Source: Vitis vinifera (taxonomy: Eukaryota > Streptophyta > Magnoliopsida > Vitales > Vitaceae). From it: a stretch of DNA of 64,000 bases. Within the stretch, counting starts at the first letter, position 1. The number at the start of each line of letters is the position of its first letter. Below, piece after piece: positions 9,737-19,801 of this stretch. The position numbers and the translations under genes were made by a program. The DNA lies in contig NC_081810.1 of the NCBI RefSeq assembly GCF_030704535.1, forward strand, positions 7,574,501 through 7,638,500, in the 5' to 3' direction. Under the pieces are notes generated by a model that made no database searches, was not told where the DNA came from, and saw only the letters and a list, made by a program, of their open reading frames with translations.

Positions 9737-9895
9737 GTGAAAAGGAATTGGACTGACGACTACGAATCCAGAAGGAATTTTGGTGTGGAGTGAAAAGGAA
9801 TTGGATTGACGACTATGAATCCTGAAGGAATTTTGGTGTGTAGTGAGAAGGAATTGGACTGACGACTATGAATCCTGAAGGAATTTTGGTGTGGA
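9737..9895 (+). repeat. 53-base tandem repeat, three copies
   Basis: Three almost identical 53-base units begin at 9737, 9790 and 9843, each starting GTGA(A/G)AAGGAATTGGA and containing GACGACTA(C/T)GAATCC. They differ at only a few positions. They lie in or just after the snoRNA transcript region. I find no box C/D pair with a stem in the unit. Confidence 0.85.
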
Positions 9896-11706
9896 GTTTT
9901 TTCTTCATGGCGTAAGGGAAGGATTTTAAATAGTCTTCCCGAGGATTCCTCCGAGGATCCTTTCAGTTCAACATCGCGTTGAAATTATGTTATGTGTACA
10001 TGGAAAAATAAAATGCCCCTCTTGTTATCCTTTCACACCATTTCACACATACCCCAATTATTTAATGACTCAAAATCAATTTATCCACGTGATACCAAGC
10101 CAATTAAATGAATATAAATAAATAAATCTTTAAATAGAACTCACATGGAAAGAAGTAAAATGAAAAAAAAAGATGTCAATTAATTTTAAAAATAAATTAA
10201 ATTTAAAATTTAATATAAACTCAAATTAATGGAATTTGGGTTCAAAATAAATACAAATATAAGGTTATTAAAATTGGGTTGAATTAAAATATTTCATTTA
10301 GTTTGATTTTTTTATCATAAATCTAATTGGTTCGACTTTTATCATGAAACTAGTTATATTTATTTGATTTACTTTTTATCCAAAAATCCATCGAAATTAC
10401 CTTATTTATATCCTTAATTCTCAAACCTTATTTATACCCCTAATTCTTACTATTTTTTCACATGGACAAAATACAAAATCTAGCATACAGTCCATTGTCA
10501 CCATTACGAAGAGAGGTACAAGTGAAATGTTTCTCAAAGAAAAATTAAAAAATTAGGTCTAATTTAGTTTGATTCTACTTCTAAATAATATGAAAGAAAA
10601 ATTATGTCAAAATAATATGATCTTATACATCTAAATTAAAACTTGAATGATAGAAAAATTGAATGAAATCAAATTTATTTTAAATTAATTTAGTTTAATT
10701 TGAATCATAGTTTGTATGCAAGATAATTTAAATTTGAATCTTAATCTTACGTAATTATTAAAAATACATTTAAGATGTTTGAAATTCAAATTATATTTAA
10801 ATTTTAATAATTTAAAATTAAAATATATCTATTTAGAAAACAAATGTTCCACAACCCACGAATCATTTTAATAGAGACAGACTTAATATATATAATATAA
10901 TATATATGAAAAAAATTTGTCCACGTAATTATAAATCACAATAACTAGTATTAATTTTATTAATTAGGAGATGAAAAAAACCGAAAATTAACTAAAATTA
11001 AATTGAATTTATAATAATTGAATATTGAATCGAAATTGTGGAAATATTCTTACTTGCAGGGAAGGTGAAGATACCCTTCCCTCCGACATAAAAAACGGTC
11101 AAATTTCAGGAATTAAGGACCGTGTCGTAATACCACAACACGTAACGGTCACCGCCCAACGGTAACTTCGCGGAACTTGCCTCCACCAATCAGATGGTGG
11201 CCACCTGTCTCCAGCCCATAACTGAGGATGATAAGAATTCAATTCAAGTATTGAATCAAAACGCTCCCTCTATCCCTATCACCACTGCTTTACAAATAAC
11301 GTGTTTGACCATTTTCACCCTTTAATCTAACACCATTCATTCCTTAAAATTATTATTTTTTATTTTTAAAATAAATTTTTCTTTGGGAAATTTTCTCCAT
11401 GATTTTTGGTGTGAATGGAATTCTCCATTTTTTTCTTTTTTTCTTTTTTTCTTTTTTTATTGGGATATATACTTGAGATTTTAGCAGTCAAAAGTCAAAA
11501 CACTGAGAAAAAGACCGCCACGCTCTTAGAAACACGGATGGGCCCACTCTTGACTCCAAACACCCCCCTCTTAAATTCCACATTGGTCGCCCCCATTAAC
11601 ACAGAAACCAAACAAACGGAATCAGAAAATAGAAAGACGAAAGCAAAAAAAAAATCATCGCAAGCAAAGACAGAAACCAAAGAGAAAACGTTCCAGAAAT
11701 CAATCA
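9896..11706. other. AT-rich intergenic, PP2C promoter at right end
   Basis: Mostly AT-rich spacer without coding signal or recognised element. From about 11040 base composition becomes normal and the last 600 bases are presumably the PP2C promoter and 5' UTR, ending in an A-rich leader. No clear TATA box was found. Confidence 0.45.
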
Positions 11707-13642
11707 ATGGCGTGCTCGGTTGCAGTGAACAACTCCCCTGTCTTCTCTCCCTCTTCCTCTCTCTTCTGCAAAACCTCAGTCTCTTCTCCTGAAACCCTGA
11801 CGCGTCACCACCATGTCTCTTCGCCCTCCTCGCCATCTTCTCCCTTTAGGCTTAGGCTTCCCAAGTCCTTGACTGGGCTGAGGCCCTGCAAGGAGGGGCC
11901 TGCTTCTTCTTCTTCTTCTTCTGCTGCTGCTGCTGCTGCTTCGGCTTCGGCGTCTTCGCCCACGGTTTTGAAGCGAAAGAGGCCCGCGAGGTTGGATATT
12001 CCGATTGCGTCGTTGAGTTTTCCGGCGCCGGTTCCGGTGGGTGAGGGGTGTAGGGAGGCGGTGGAGGATGAGAGAGACGGGTATTATTCCGTGTATTGCA
12101 AGAGGGGGAGGAGAGAAGCTATGGAGGATCGCTACTCGGCTGTGGTTGACCTTCAAGGAGACCACAAACAGGTACTGCGAAATTTTATTTTTTTCCTTTG
12201 CTTAAATTTGTAGTTTTTATGATTTTCCTGTATTCTTAGCTCAGTAGCTGTTGAGACTATTGCTCACACAAAAATAAATAATAATAATCTTTTCGGAGAA
12301 TTTTCATGGAAAATACTGAAATTTGTAGACTTGGATGATTTGGCTTAAGCTACAACTTCAGGAAAAATGATTTCATGGGAAACCAATAGGAGCACAGGAA
12401 AATATTTCCCACTGTTTGTATTGGAATGCCAATTGGGACAAAACGTGGCCTTTCTTTGTCCTTGGAATTATTTTCCATCAAAATAATGAGGGCACTTAAT
12501 TTCTTCTGGGAATTTCTTTTCTGAACTATTGTTTGTGGAATAAACAGATAGATGGGAAATTGGTGGAAGATAATTAGATCTGGAATACTACAAGATATTT
12601 TGGAATTCTGATATAAATCGTTAGACAATAATCGATTTTGTAACTTGAGAGATAAATGAAATATAAAGATTTGGAGTTTAGTTCTATGAATTCTACAGTA
12701 CTTGAAATTGATAGGAAGTTATCTTATGTTTGCAGGCTTTCTTTGGTATTTTTGATGGGCATGGTGGTGCAAAAGCTGCTGAATTTGCAGCACAAAATTT
12801 GAAAAACAACATCTTAGATGAAGTGGTGAGAAGAGGTGACGATGAAATTGAAGAGTCAGTAAAACACGGTTACTTGAACACGGATTCTGATTTTCTAAAG
12901 GAGGATCTCCGCGGTGGATCATGCTGTGTGACAGCTTTGATCCGGAATGGCAAACTTGCTGTGTCAAATGCTGGTGACTGTCGCGCTGTTATGAGCAGAG
13001 GGGGAATTGCCAAGGCCCTCACTTCTGATCATCGGCCTTCGAGAGAGGATGAAAAGAGCAGAATTGAAAAGCTGGTAAGAAGATGATGGTGTGCTTATTT
13101 TTTCTCCCCCCATGAAATCTGAAAAATGAAATTCAGCTGTTGAAGGGAAGCTTGTCTGAATCGTGGCTGATGGATTTTTATTTATTTATTTTTTTGTAGG
13201 ATGGCTATGTTGATTGCTACCATGGTGTTTGGAGAATTCAGGGATCTTTGGCTGTATCCCGAGGAATTGGCGATCGTCATCTTAAGCAGTGGGTAACTGC
13301 AGAGCCAGAGACAAAAATCCTTGCAATTCAACCTGACTATGAGTTCTTAATCCTTGCTTCTGATGGATTGTGGGATAAGGTAATGTATCAGAACTAGATT
13401 TTGTTTCTAGTTTTTCCTTTCTCCTTAGGGTCTAATAATTTATGAATCTAAATGGGTTTCCTTTGTTCCTTTGGTTTCAGGTTACTAACCAAGAAGCAGT
13501 GGACATTTCTCGTCCTTTTTGCATCGGTGTTGATAAGCCAGATCCTTTGTTTGCCTGTAAAAAGCTCGTAGACCTCTCTGTTTCACGAGGCTCAACTGAT
13601 GATATCAGTGTGATGCTAATTCGGTTGGGCCAGTATATCTGA
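11707..13642 (+). CDS. Protein phosphatase 2C, clade B (AP2C-type), plastid/MAPK-linked
   Basis: Four exons join in frame: 11707-12171, 12736-13074, 13200-13379, 13481-13642, giving 381 residues. Introns are GT-AG. The PP2C motifs are present: MED at 139-141, [10 protein letters not shown] at 157-166, [35 protein letters not shown] and STDDISV, which supply the acidic metal-binding residues of a Mg/Mn-dependent Ser/Thr phosphatase. A basic-then-hydrophobic docking motif [10 protein letters not shown] (89-98) fits the MAPK kinase-interaction motif of Arabidopsis AP2C phosphatases, which dephosphorylate stress MAPKs. The Ser/Ala-rich N-terminal 80 residues could be a disordered tail or a transit peptide, as reported for AP2C1. 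Start chosen as the first ATG with the full conserved reading. Closest family members known to me: Arabidopsis PP2C25/AP2C1. Confidence 0.92.
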
Positions 13643-14647
13643 AGATCCCCATTAACCCTAAGGGGAAGGAATTCACCTAACAAATAGGCAACTTATTTTT
13701 TCAGAGGAAACTCAGTTCTCTCAAGGGCAGGGCTCTCCGGGTATAATTATGTTTTGCGGGTAGTGCCTGTGACTATGATAGATATGATGAAGAGGATCCA
13801 TAGTTATACTGGAAGAGCCTTTATCTAGCTGACTATGTAACTTCGACACACCATTTTTTATTGATAGATCTACAAATAACTTTGATATGTAAATCAGTTG
13901 ATTCTCTGTAAAACATTCTGTTGTATAGGGTGTTCCTTTTTCTTTGTTTCTCATCATCCCTTCAAGCCTCTCTGCCTTTCTCCAGGCACTGGAAGTCTCG
14001 TTTCTCTAAGTTGCTTGTGCCCACTTCATCATTCTGCATTTTGAAGCAGAGAAGTCGGTTTCAGCTGCTGAGAGAAGGCAAGTCATGAACGGCTAGTGTT
14101 AGAAATTTCTCATACATGGAGGTTGAGGTGTTAAAGGAGTTTGGAGAAGATACTGGAGTGGAGAAGGTGGGGGGTGGGTGGGGGGAGAGAGGAAACAGTC
14201 TTTCTTCTTGGGGTTGTGGTTGAGCAAATCCCTCACCGTCTTTCTTTTCCCTATCTACACATCCCCTTCTCCATCTCATACACACCATTTGCTACTCAAA
14301 TCTTCCGCTTATTTCATGGGGCTAGGTTGAGCATATCAGGTTTGGGTCAAATTCGTGTTGATTCATATAACTCATTTAACATAAATAGATAGTTTTTTTA
14401 TCCACCGATATAACACAAATTTGACTTAAATTCACCCATTTGATAATTATGTTGATCAACATATTTATAACTTTGAACTATATAGTTCACATTTGATTCA
14501 TTTTAAATTTGTTTTTAAATAAATAAATCAATTGAGTCATAAACATGTTTAATTGAAATAGATTAATACAAAATTTAACTCAATCATAATTATTAAATAG
14601 AATAATTTAATTATTAAATAAATTATATGATTTATGTTTTTAAGCTG

Positions 14648-14704
<57 letters not shown>
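14648..14704. repeat. (ATT)n microsatellite
   Basis: An uninterrupted run of about 19 ATT units in intergenic AT-rich DNA. It is probably length-polymorphic. Confidence 0.95.
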
Positions 14705-16348
14705 GGTGTTGAATTTGAATTGACTTATCCAATAGAATGCTTAGATTTTGATACAACAGGAACAGCATAGGCCTCATCGTTCATCTCAATAAGAAAGATG
14801 TTTTGGTGAAGAAGAGTAAATTGACTACATACATTCTCACCCTCACCCTCCTTTGCCCCCCACTTAGGCAAGTTGACACTGAATGATATCTTCATCAAAT
14901 AAAAAAATAAAAAATAAAAAAACCCAAAAATTGAAGATAATCACACACAACATGAACAGTCAATAGCAGCTGTCTACAACAAAAACCCAACCCACAAGCC
15001 AACACCCTTGTTAACCTCTCAGTTCATTGGAAAGCCAACTCCATTCCATTGGCTCTTCCCAGTGTTTTTATCATGTTATGTGTTTGGCTGCCTTCATGTA
15101 CATATTTGCCTAATTTAATGCATTGTACCAAACATTGTATTTGACCAACCTCCAAGACAACAGCCTTCTTAAGAAACTTCACTTCTGGCCTTCTGGGTTG
15201 GACCCCACCCTCCCCCAACCCAGATTAACATAAGAACACAGTCTTCTGATGGGAATTATACCAAGGTCCCACCTTGTAGATTTGTAGCTTCAGCACAAGA
15301 TTCATCACATGTCTAGGGCTTGTGACCACCATACATTATGGCCTACTTATATCTGTAATCCATTTTTTTTAATGAAGTCAATGTTACATTTACCAGTTCA
15401 TCTTGATGGGTGCATCTACACTATGCTAATCCTTGCTTTTGCCTTTTTCTTTTCATAAAATAAATTGAATTTAATTCCAATTAAAGTCAATGTCAAATTT
15501 ACAAACTGAAAATTGCCCCCATACATTTTCTTTTTGAAAAATAAAATGACCTTCAAGGAAAGCAAAAGGAGAAGGTTTAGAATTATAATATTCAAAACAA
15601 TTATATAAATATGATAAATGATTGAAAATAAGGTATTACAAATAAATGTTGTTTCTAATAAATATTTGAAAATAAAATAAGTAAATTTCAAGTTCTCCGA
15701 TCAATTTTTATTTTGAAAAAGTTCAGTAAATTTCAAGTTCTTCTACCGATTTTCATTTTAAAAATTATTTTCAAATGGAGGGTGGTGATTAATAACAAAA
15801 TTGCATGCAAAACAAAATAGTTGACTTCATTAAGACCCTAAACCATAAACTCTCACGTTGTAACAGGCTAACAGCTAGTGGTTAAGGTTGGTGGAGCAAA
15901 ATGCATGCATGGAACAGAACATTGAGGTTTGCATGTCCGGAGCCTCAAAATAAAATTTAAAATAATATTAATAATAAATAAATAAAATGAAAGGTTGTGA
16001 TTCATGCTATGCATGTTCAATGGTCGGCCGTCCGATTTTATGTTCTGCGGTGTCTTGAATTCCCAGGACAAGGGTAGGCACACCGGAACAAAACCCAAAT
16101 CTTCCCAACCAGGCTTGTGTCCTTGAGAGTTTGTTAAATAGACCAATTTTCTCTCATTGGCTTAGCATTAGCGATAAGACCACCAAGTGGTGAGCAATAG
16201 CAAGTTTGGAAGTTGGAAAGCAATTAACCTATCTGATAGGCCCATCCTTTTTTGTTTACATTAATTATAATTTGTTTATAAGCATTGAGGTGATCTATTA
16301 AGCAGTCCATTTATGGTCTCATAATACGATATTAGAATTCTATCCAAT

Positions 16349-16490
16349 AATCGTATTTTCAAGAACACATACCAAACGTCATGTTCTCAAAAACATGGTA
16401 TAGTCATATTATCAAGAACATAGGTTTAATGTCGTGTTCTAAAAAACATGGGTTAAACACCGTATTATCAATAACACGACACATAAACTC
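16349..16490. repeat. Degenerate tandem repeat, ~52-54 bases
   Basis: Two and a half diverged copies of a unit with the pattern CGTATT(T/A)TCAAGAACA...GTC(A/G)TGTTCT(C/A)AAAAACATGG. The first starts at about 16350, the second at about 16403, and a partial third at about 16457. No coding content. Confidence 0.55.
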
Positions 16491-18231
16491 AAAAAGTATT
16501 TAATCTGTTAAGAAAAGTTATTATTCGCTCTGATCAGGAGATGACACGTAACTACTTGATAGATATAAATATCAAAAAATCTTCAAGAAAATGATAATCC
16601 AAAAAATTAATGTACTTACAAGTATAACCATAAAAATCCATATGAAAATATTTTTAAAACAAATATCTATAATAGATAAAAGGCAACGTGTGTGATAATA
16701 AACTATGATAGCATAGATTGAAGAGGATTTGGATATGCTTTTCTTAAGAAATATAAAGAATGAGTATTACTTTTAACATTATATATCCTCATGGCATATA
16801 ATTGATTGGTTCGATGAACCCAAAAGGCAGTCAATAAGGCAACATGGGTTACATTAATTTTATCAAGATGGACTTACTATTCCCACTTTGAAATCTTGGT
16901 TTCTTTTTCAGGAAAATATCTAATTGAAAAGGTAAACGATACTGAGAAGCTAGAGAACCACTAGCTTGTCATTTCCCTTTGCGTAACGAAAGGTCCCAAC
17001 TTATCCATTGAAGCTAGACAGCGCACCACCTCACCATTACAGAGAGTCCAGAATCAAAATCCTGGAATCCCACGTATAAATGAAGATTAATTATTGACAA
17101 AGGGGTGAAACAACCTCCCAATATCTAACCAACAACTGGCCAAATTGGTGGCCAAGAAAGGGGTTTAAGCGGTTTACCCCTTTTGTTTTAGGCTGATGAC
17201 AGTTGACAGCAGCACTTATCTTTTAAAAGTTCCTAAGAGGGTCATCCAATTTCATTTGTCCCAATCAGTAAGTAGACGGGGAAAGTTGGGAAGTGTCATA
17301 AAATAGAAGTCCCCCCAAGTTCTGATTATCCTTATGAGGATATGAATGGATATGGGAGATGGGCATGTGTCAGTGGGATGATATATTTATATATATTAAA
17401 TAAGTGTAATGGTGGGTGGTGTTGCACGTCAACAGCAGAAGCTCTTGGCGTTGGGCACAAGGGCCAGACATAAGCATCGTGGAGAACGGGGACATTTAGG
17501 CATCTGGTTTGTGTGCCTCAAACTCTTATGTGGGTGGGACGTGGACCTACCAGTTTCTTCCATGTCAGTCAGAGTCTGGGCCCCCTGGGTTTGTTCGCAC
17601 CATAAAACCCCATGTGGTGGACAAGCTTACCTGCACTTTTTAGCTGCCCACTTGGACTCCTCTCTCTCTTTTTTTCTCTTCTTTTCTTACTAGAAAGCTT
17701 CAACAATTACTTGCCTCCAAAGTAGTCTAGAAACTATTGAAAGACTGTTTAGTGAGTGAAAAATCTAATCCATTACTTGCCCGTGAAGTAGTCTTATTCC
17801 AAATCATACCTTAAATTTAGGGTCTTTTCCAGTACAATCCTATACCTTGGTCATATCCCAGAATAAGAAGATACTGTATCTAAATTCATGATTTTATACC
17901 TGAGCTCTTATATCTTAGTAGAGATTTATAATTTAATTTTGAAACATAAACCTAAAGGTGGTCCCACGCCCCACAATACGAAAACGGGAACCCACAAATG
18001 GGCTTCCACGAACCATCGGGCTCTGCAGCCACATGTTAAAATAGTAGCCAATTTCTCCACCAGACAAAACCCCCAGCACGTAAAAAACACAATCCACGGC
18101 TCTGATCGAATGCCCACTACGGATAAGGATAAATCGAGGGATCCCGCCTCCGTTAACTGCCACCAGTCTCAGCCCCCTGCTTACGTCACCTAGCAACCTT
18201 TTCACTAATTATCCGTTTATCCTCCCACACA

Positions 18232-18239
18232 TATAAATA
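18232..18239 (+). promoter_or_regulatory. TATA box of the MAPKKK gene
   Basis: TATAAATA lies 57 bases before the kinase ATG at 18296, which leaves room for a short leader of roughly 25-35 bases. It also argues against using the upstream in-frame TTG at 18245 as a start. Confidence 0.7.
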
Positions 18240-18295
18240 CACATTTGCGCTTCTGTCGAAACCCAAACTCTGAAAATTCTGGGAGTGAGGTGGAA

Positions 18296-19801
18296 ATGGA
18301 AGCTCAGACTGGTGTTTGCTCATGGATCAGAGCCAAGCGTATCGGCGAGGGCTCGTTCGGGACCGTTGATCTTGCCGTGACGAGATCCGACGGCGGCGTT
18401 TTCGCCGTGAAGTCGGTTGATCGGAGAGTGGGTCAGGAGTGTCGGGTGGAGGCACTTGAGAACGAGATTGGGGTTCTCCGGCGTCTGTCGTCGCCGTATG
18501 TGGTTAGGTATCTGGGGGATGATGTGAGTGTGGAAGGTGGGACGGCGCCGTTTCGGAACCTGCATGTGGAGTATATGCCAGGTGGCACCGTTGCTGACTT
18601 GGCGGTGCTTTCCGGCGGGAAGTGTGCTGACGTGGACGAGAGGATTGTGCGGTCGTACACGTATTGCATCGTCTCGTCTTTGAGGTATGTCCACTCGATG
18701 GGGCTGGTGCATTGCGACGTGAAAGGGAGGAACGTCTTGGTCGGCGGCGGAGCCGGCGTGGCGAAGCTCGCAGACTTCGGGGCGGCGAGGAGGATAACCG
18801 GGGAAGTGGGTCGCCAGAGTAGCGCGATTTTGCCGCGTGGGAGCCCGCTTTGGATGGCGCCGGAGGTCATCCGCCGGGAGTATCAGGGACCGGAGTCCGA
18901 CGTCTGGTCTCTGGGATGCACAGTCATCGAGATGGTCTCCGGAAAACCAGCGTGGGAAGATTGCGGCGCTGATACTCTCTTTCGAATTGGGTTCTCCGAT
19001 GAGCTGCCGAAGTTCCCAGCTCAGTTATCGGACTTGGGCCGCGATTTTCTCGAGAAATGCTTGAGGAGAGAGCCCACTGAAAGGTGGAGCTGCGATCAGC
19101 TGCTGCAACACCCATTTGTATCATCTTCATCCCCCAATTACATCACAGACGCATCCCCGAGATCGGTCCTCGACTGCTTCAATTTCAGTGATGACGACGA
19201 TGAAGAAACCGAACTGAACCCCAATCCTGCCCCCAAAAATTCAGTTTCTGCCCATGACAGAATCCGAAAATTAGCTTCAAACAGAGGGCCAGTTTGGGAA
19301 TCAGAAGATTGGATGGACGTCAGGACATGGATCAGTGACAGAGCAGAAGCAACAGCGGCGAGCTGTTGTGGGGACGAAGGAGAAGGGACCAATTCGGCAT
19401 ATTCGAATTCCACAGGGAAAACAGAGGAAAGTGAGAAAACATTTGCCGAATGTCCGAGTACACGTGGCACTCCCCTATTGGACACTGTTGGTAAGCTAGG
19501 GTGCGACCCTGGGTCAAGCTGTGGGTACGAGTCAGGGACGAATGGCTCGGGGGAGAGTAAAGAGACTGGGGTTTACAGCCATTGTAAATTAATATTACTA
19601 TTATCATATTTGAGAATAATGAGAAGAAATTCACAAATTTTTTATATTTATATTATTTATCTTGAACCTCTGACTTTAATTGACGCATGTGACCGACTCT
19701 TTCATAGCTACCAAAATGATATCTCTGATTTGGTATGTTATACAGTTGTACAATCATTATTCCACCACAAATTATTGTCAACCTCCAGTAAATTAATGTA
19801 G
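18296..19801 (+). CDS. MAP kinase kinase kinase, MAPKKK17/18-like
   Basis: Single-exon gene of 501 residues. The kinase domain starts almost at the N-terminus: glycine loop IGEGSFGTV (16-24), ATP lysine in AVK (Lys39), catalytic loop HCDVKGRN (139-146), DFG at 160-162, activation segment ending GSPLWMAPE (182-190), and SDVWSLGC. HCD instead of HRD is usual in the plant MAPKKK13-21 group, whose members 17/18 are ABA-induced and feed MKK3. After the kinase comes an acidic, Ser/Glu-rich tail with DDDDEE. The last 70 or so residues (after GVYSHCK) are encoded by abruptly AT-rich DNA, are hydrophobic, and make the protein longer than the 340-390 residues I recall for the family, so the annotated end may be a lineage-specific extension or an unrecognised splice. 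Start: first ATG after the TATA box. Confidence 0.9.
   Translation: MEAQTGVCSWIRAKRIGEGSFGTVDLAVTRSDGGVFAVKSVDRRVGQECRVEALENEIGVLRRLSSPYVVRYLGDDVSVEGGTAPFRNLHVEYMPGGTVADLAVLSGGKCADVDERIVRSYTYCIVSSLRYVHSMGLVHCDVKGRNVLVGGGAGVAKLADFGAARRITGEVGRQSSAILPRGSPLWMAPEVIRREYQGPESDVWSLGCTVIEMVSGKPAWEDCGADTLFRIGFSDELPKFPAQLSDLGRDFLEKCLRREPTERWSCDQLLQHPFVSSSSPNYITDASPRSVLDCFNFSDDDDEETELNPNPAPKNSVSAHDRIRKLASNRGPVWESEDWMDVRTWISDRAEATAASCCGDEGEGTNSAYSNSTGKTEESEKTFAECPSTRGTPLLDTVGKLGCDPGSSCGYESGTNGSGESKETGVYSHCKLILLLSYLRIMRRNSQIFYIYIIYLEPLTLIDACDRLFHSYQNDISDLVCYTVVQSLFHHKLLSTSSKLM

Larger units (their letters stand above)
8800..9990 (+). ncRNA. Probable non-coding snoRNA host transcript
   Basis: Downstream of a good promoter there is no conserved plus-strand reading frame, but there are a C/D snoRNA (9297-9393) and a candidate H/ACA snoRNA (9461-9591), both on the plus strand. 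The simplest reading is a polycistronic snoRNA precursor or host gene. A related block, CTCGTTCCC(T/C)TGAAGCAA, occurs at about 8960-8980 and again at 9147-9162, suggesting an internal duplication, and a 53-base tandem repeat follows at 9737-9895. Transcript ends and any introns are not visible, so the limits are approximate. Confidence 0.5.
13643..18231. other. 4.6 kb intergenic, no gene
   Basis: The first 300 bases are probably the PP2C 3' UTR. The rest is AT-rich spacer containing an ATT microsatellite (14648-14704) and a degenerate tandem repeat (16349-16490). The last kilobase before the kinase gene has ACGT-containing motifs (GACGTGGAC near 17549, TTACGTCACC at 18181-18190), the class bound by bZIP factors, but no experimental meaning can be given. 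No ORF here resembles a known protein. Confidence 0.45.

Noticed and set aside
11776-12165. Antisense frame over PP2C exon 1
   Set aside because: Arg/Ser-rich mirror of a Ser/Ala-coding GC-rich exon; no independent support.
15024-15218. 64-codon minus-strand frame
   Set aside because: Resembles no family I know, no splice partners and no promoter.
18245-18295. Extended N-terminus of the MAPKKK from a TTG codon
   Set aside because: Plant genes start at ATG; the TATA box at 18232 would place this in or before the leader, and 18296 gives the normal family N-terminus.
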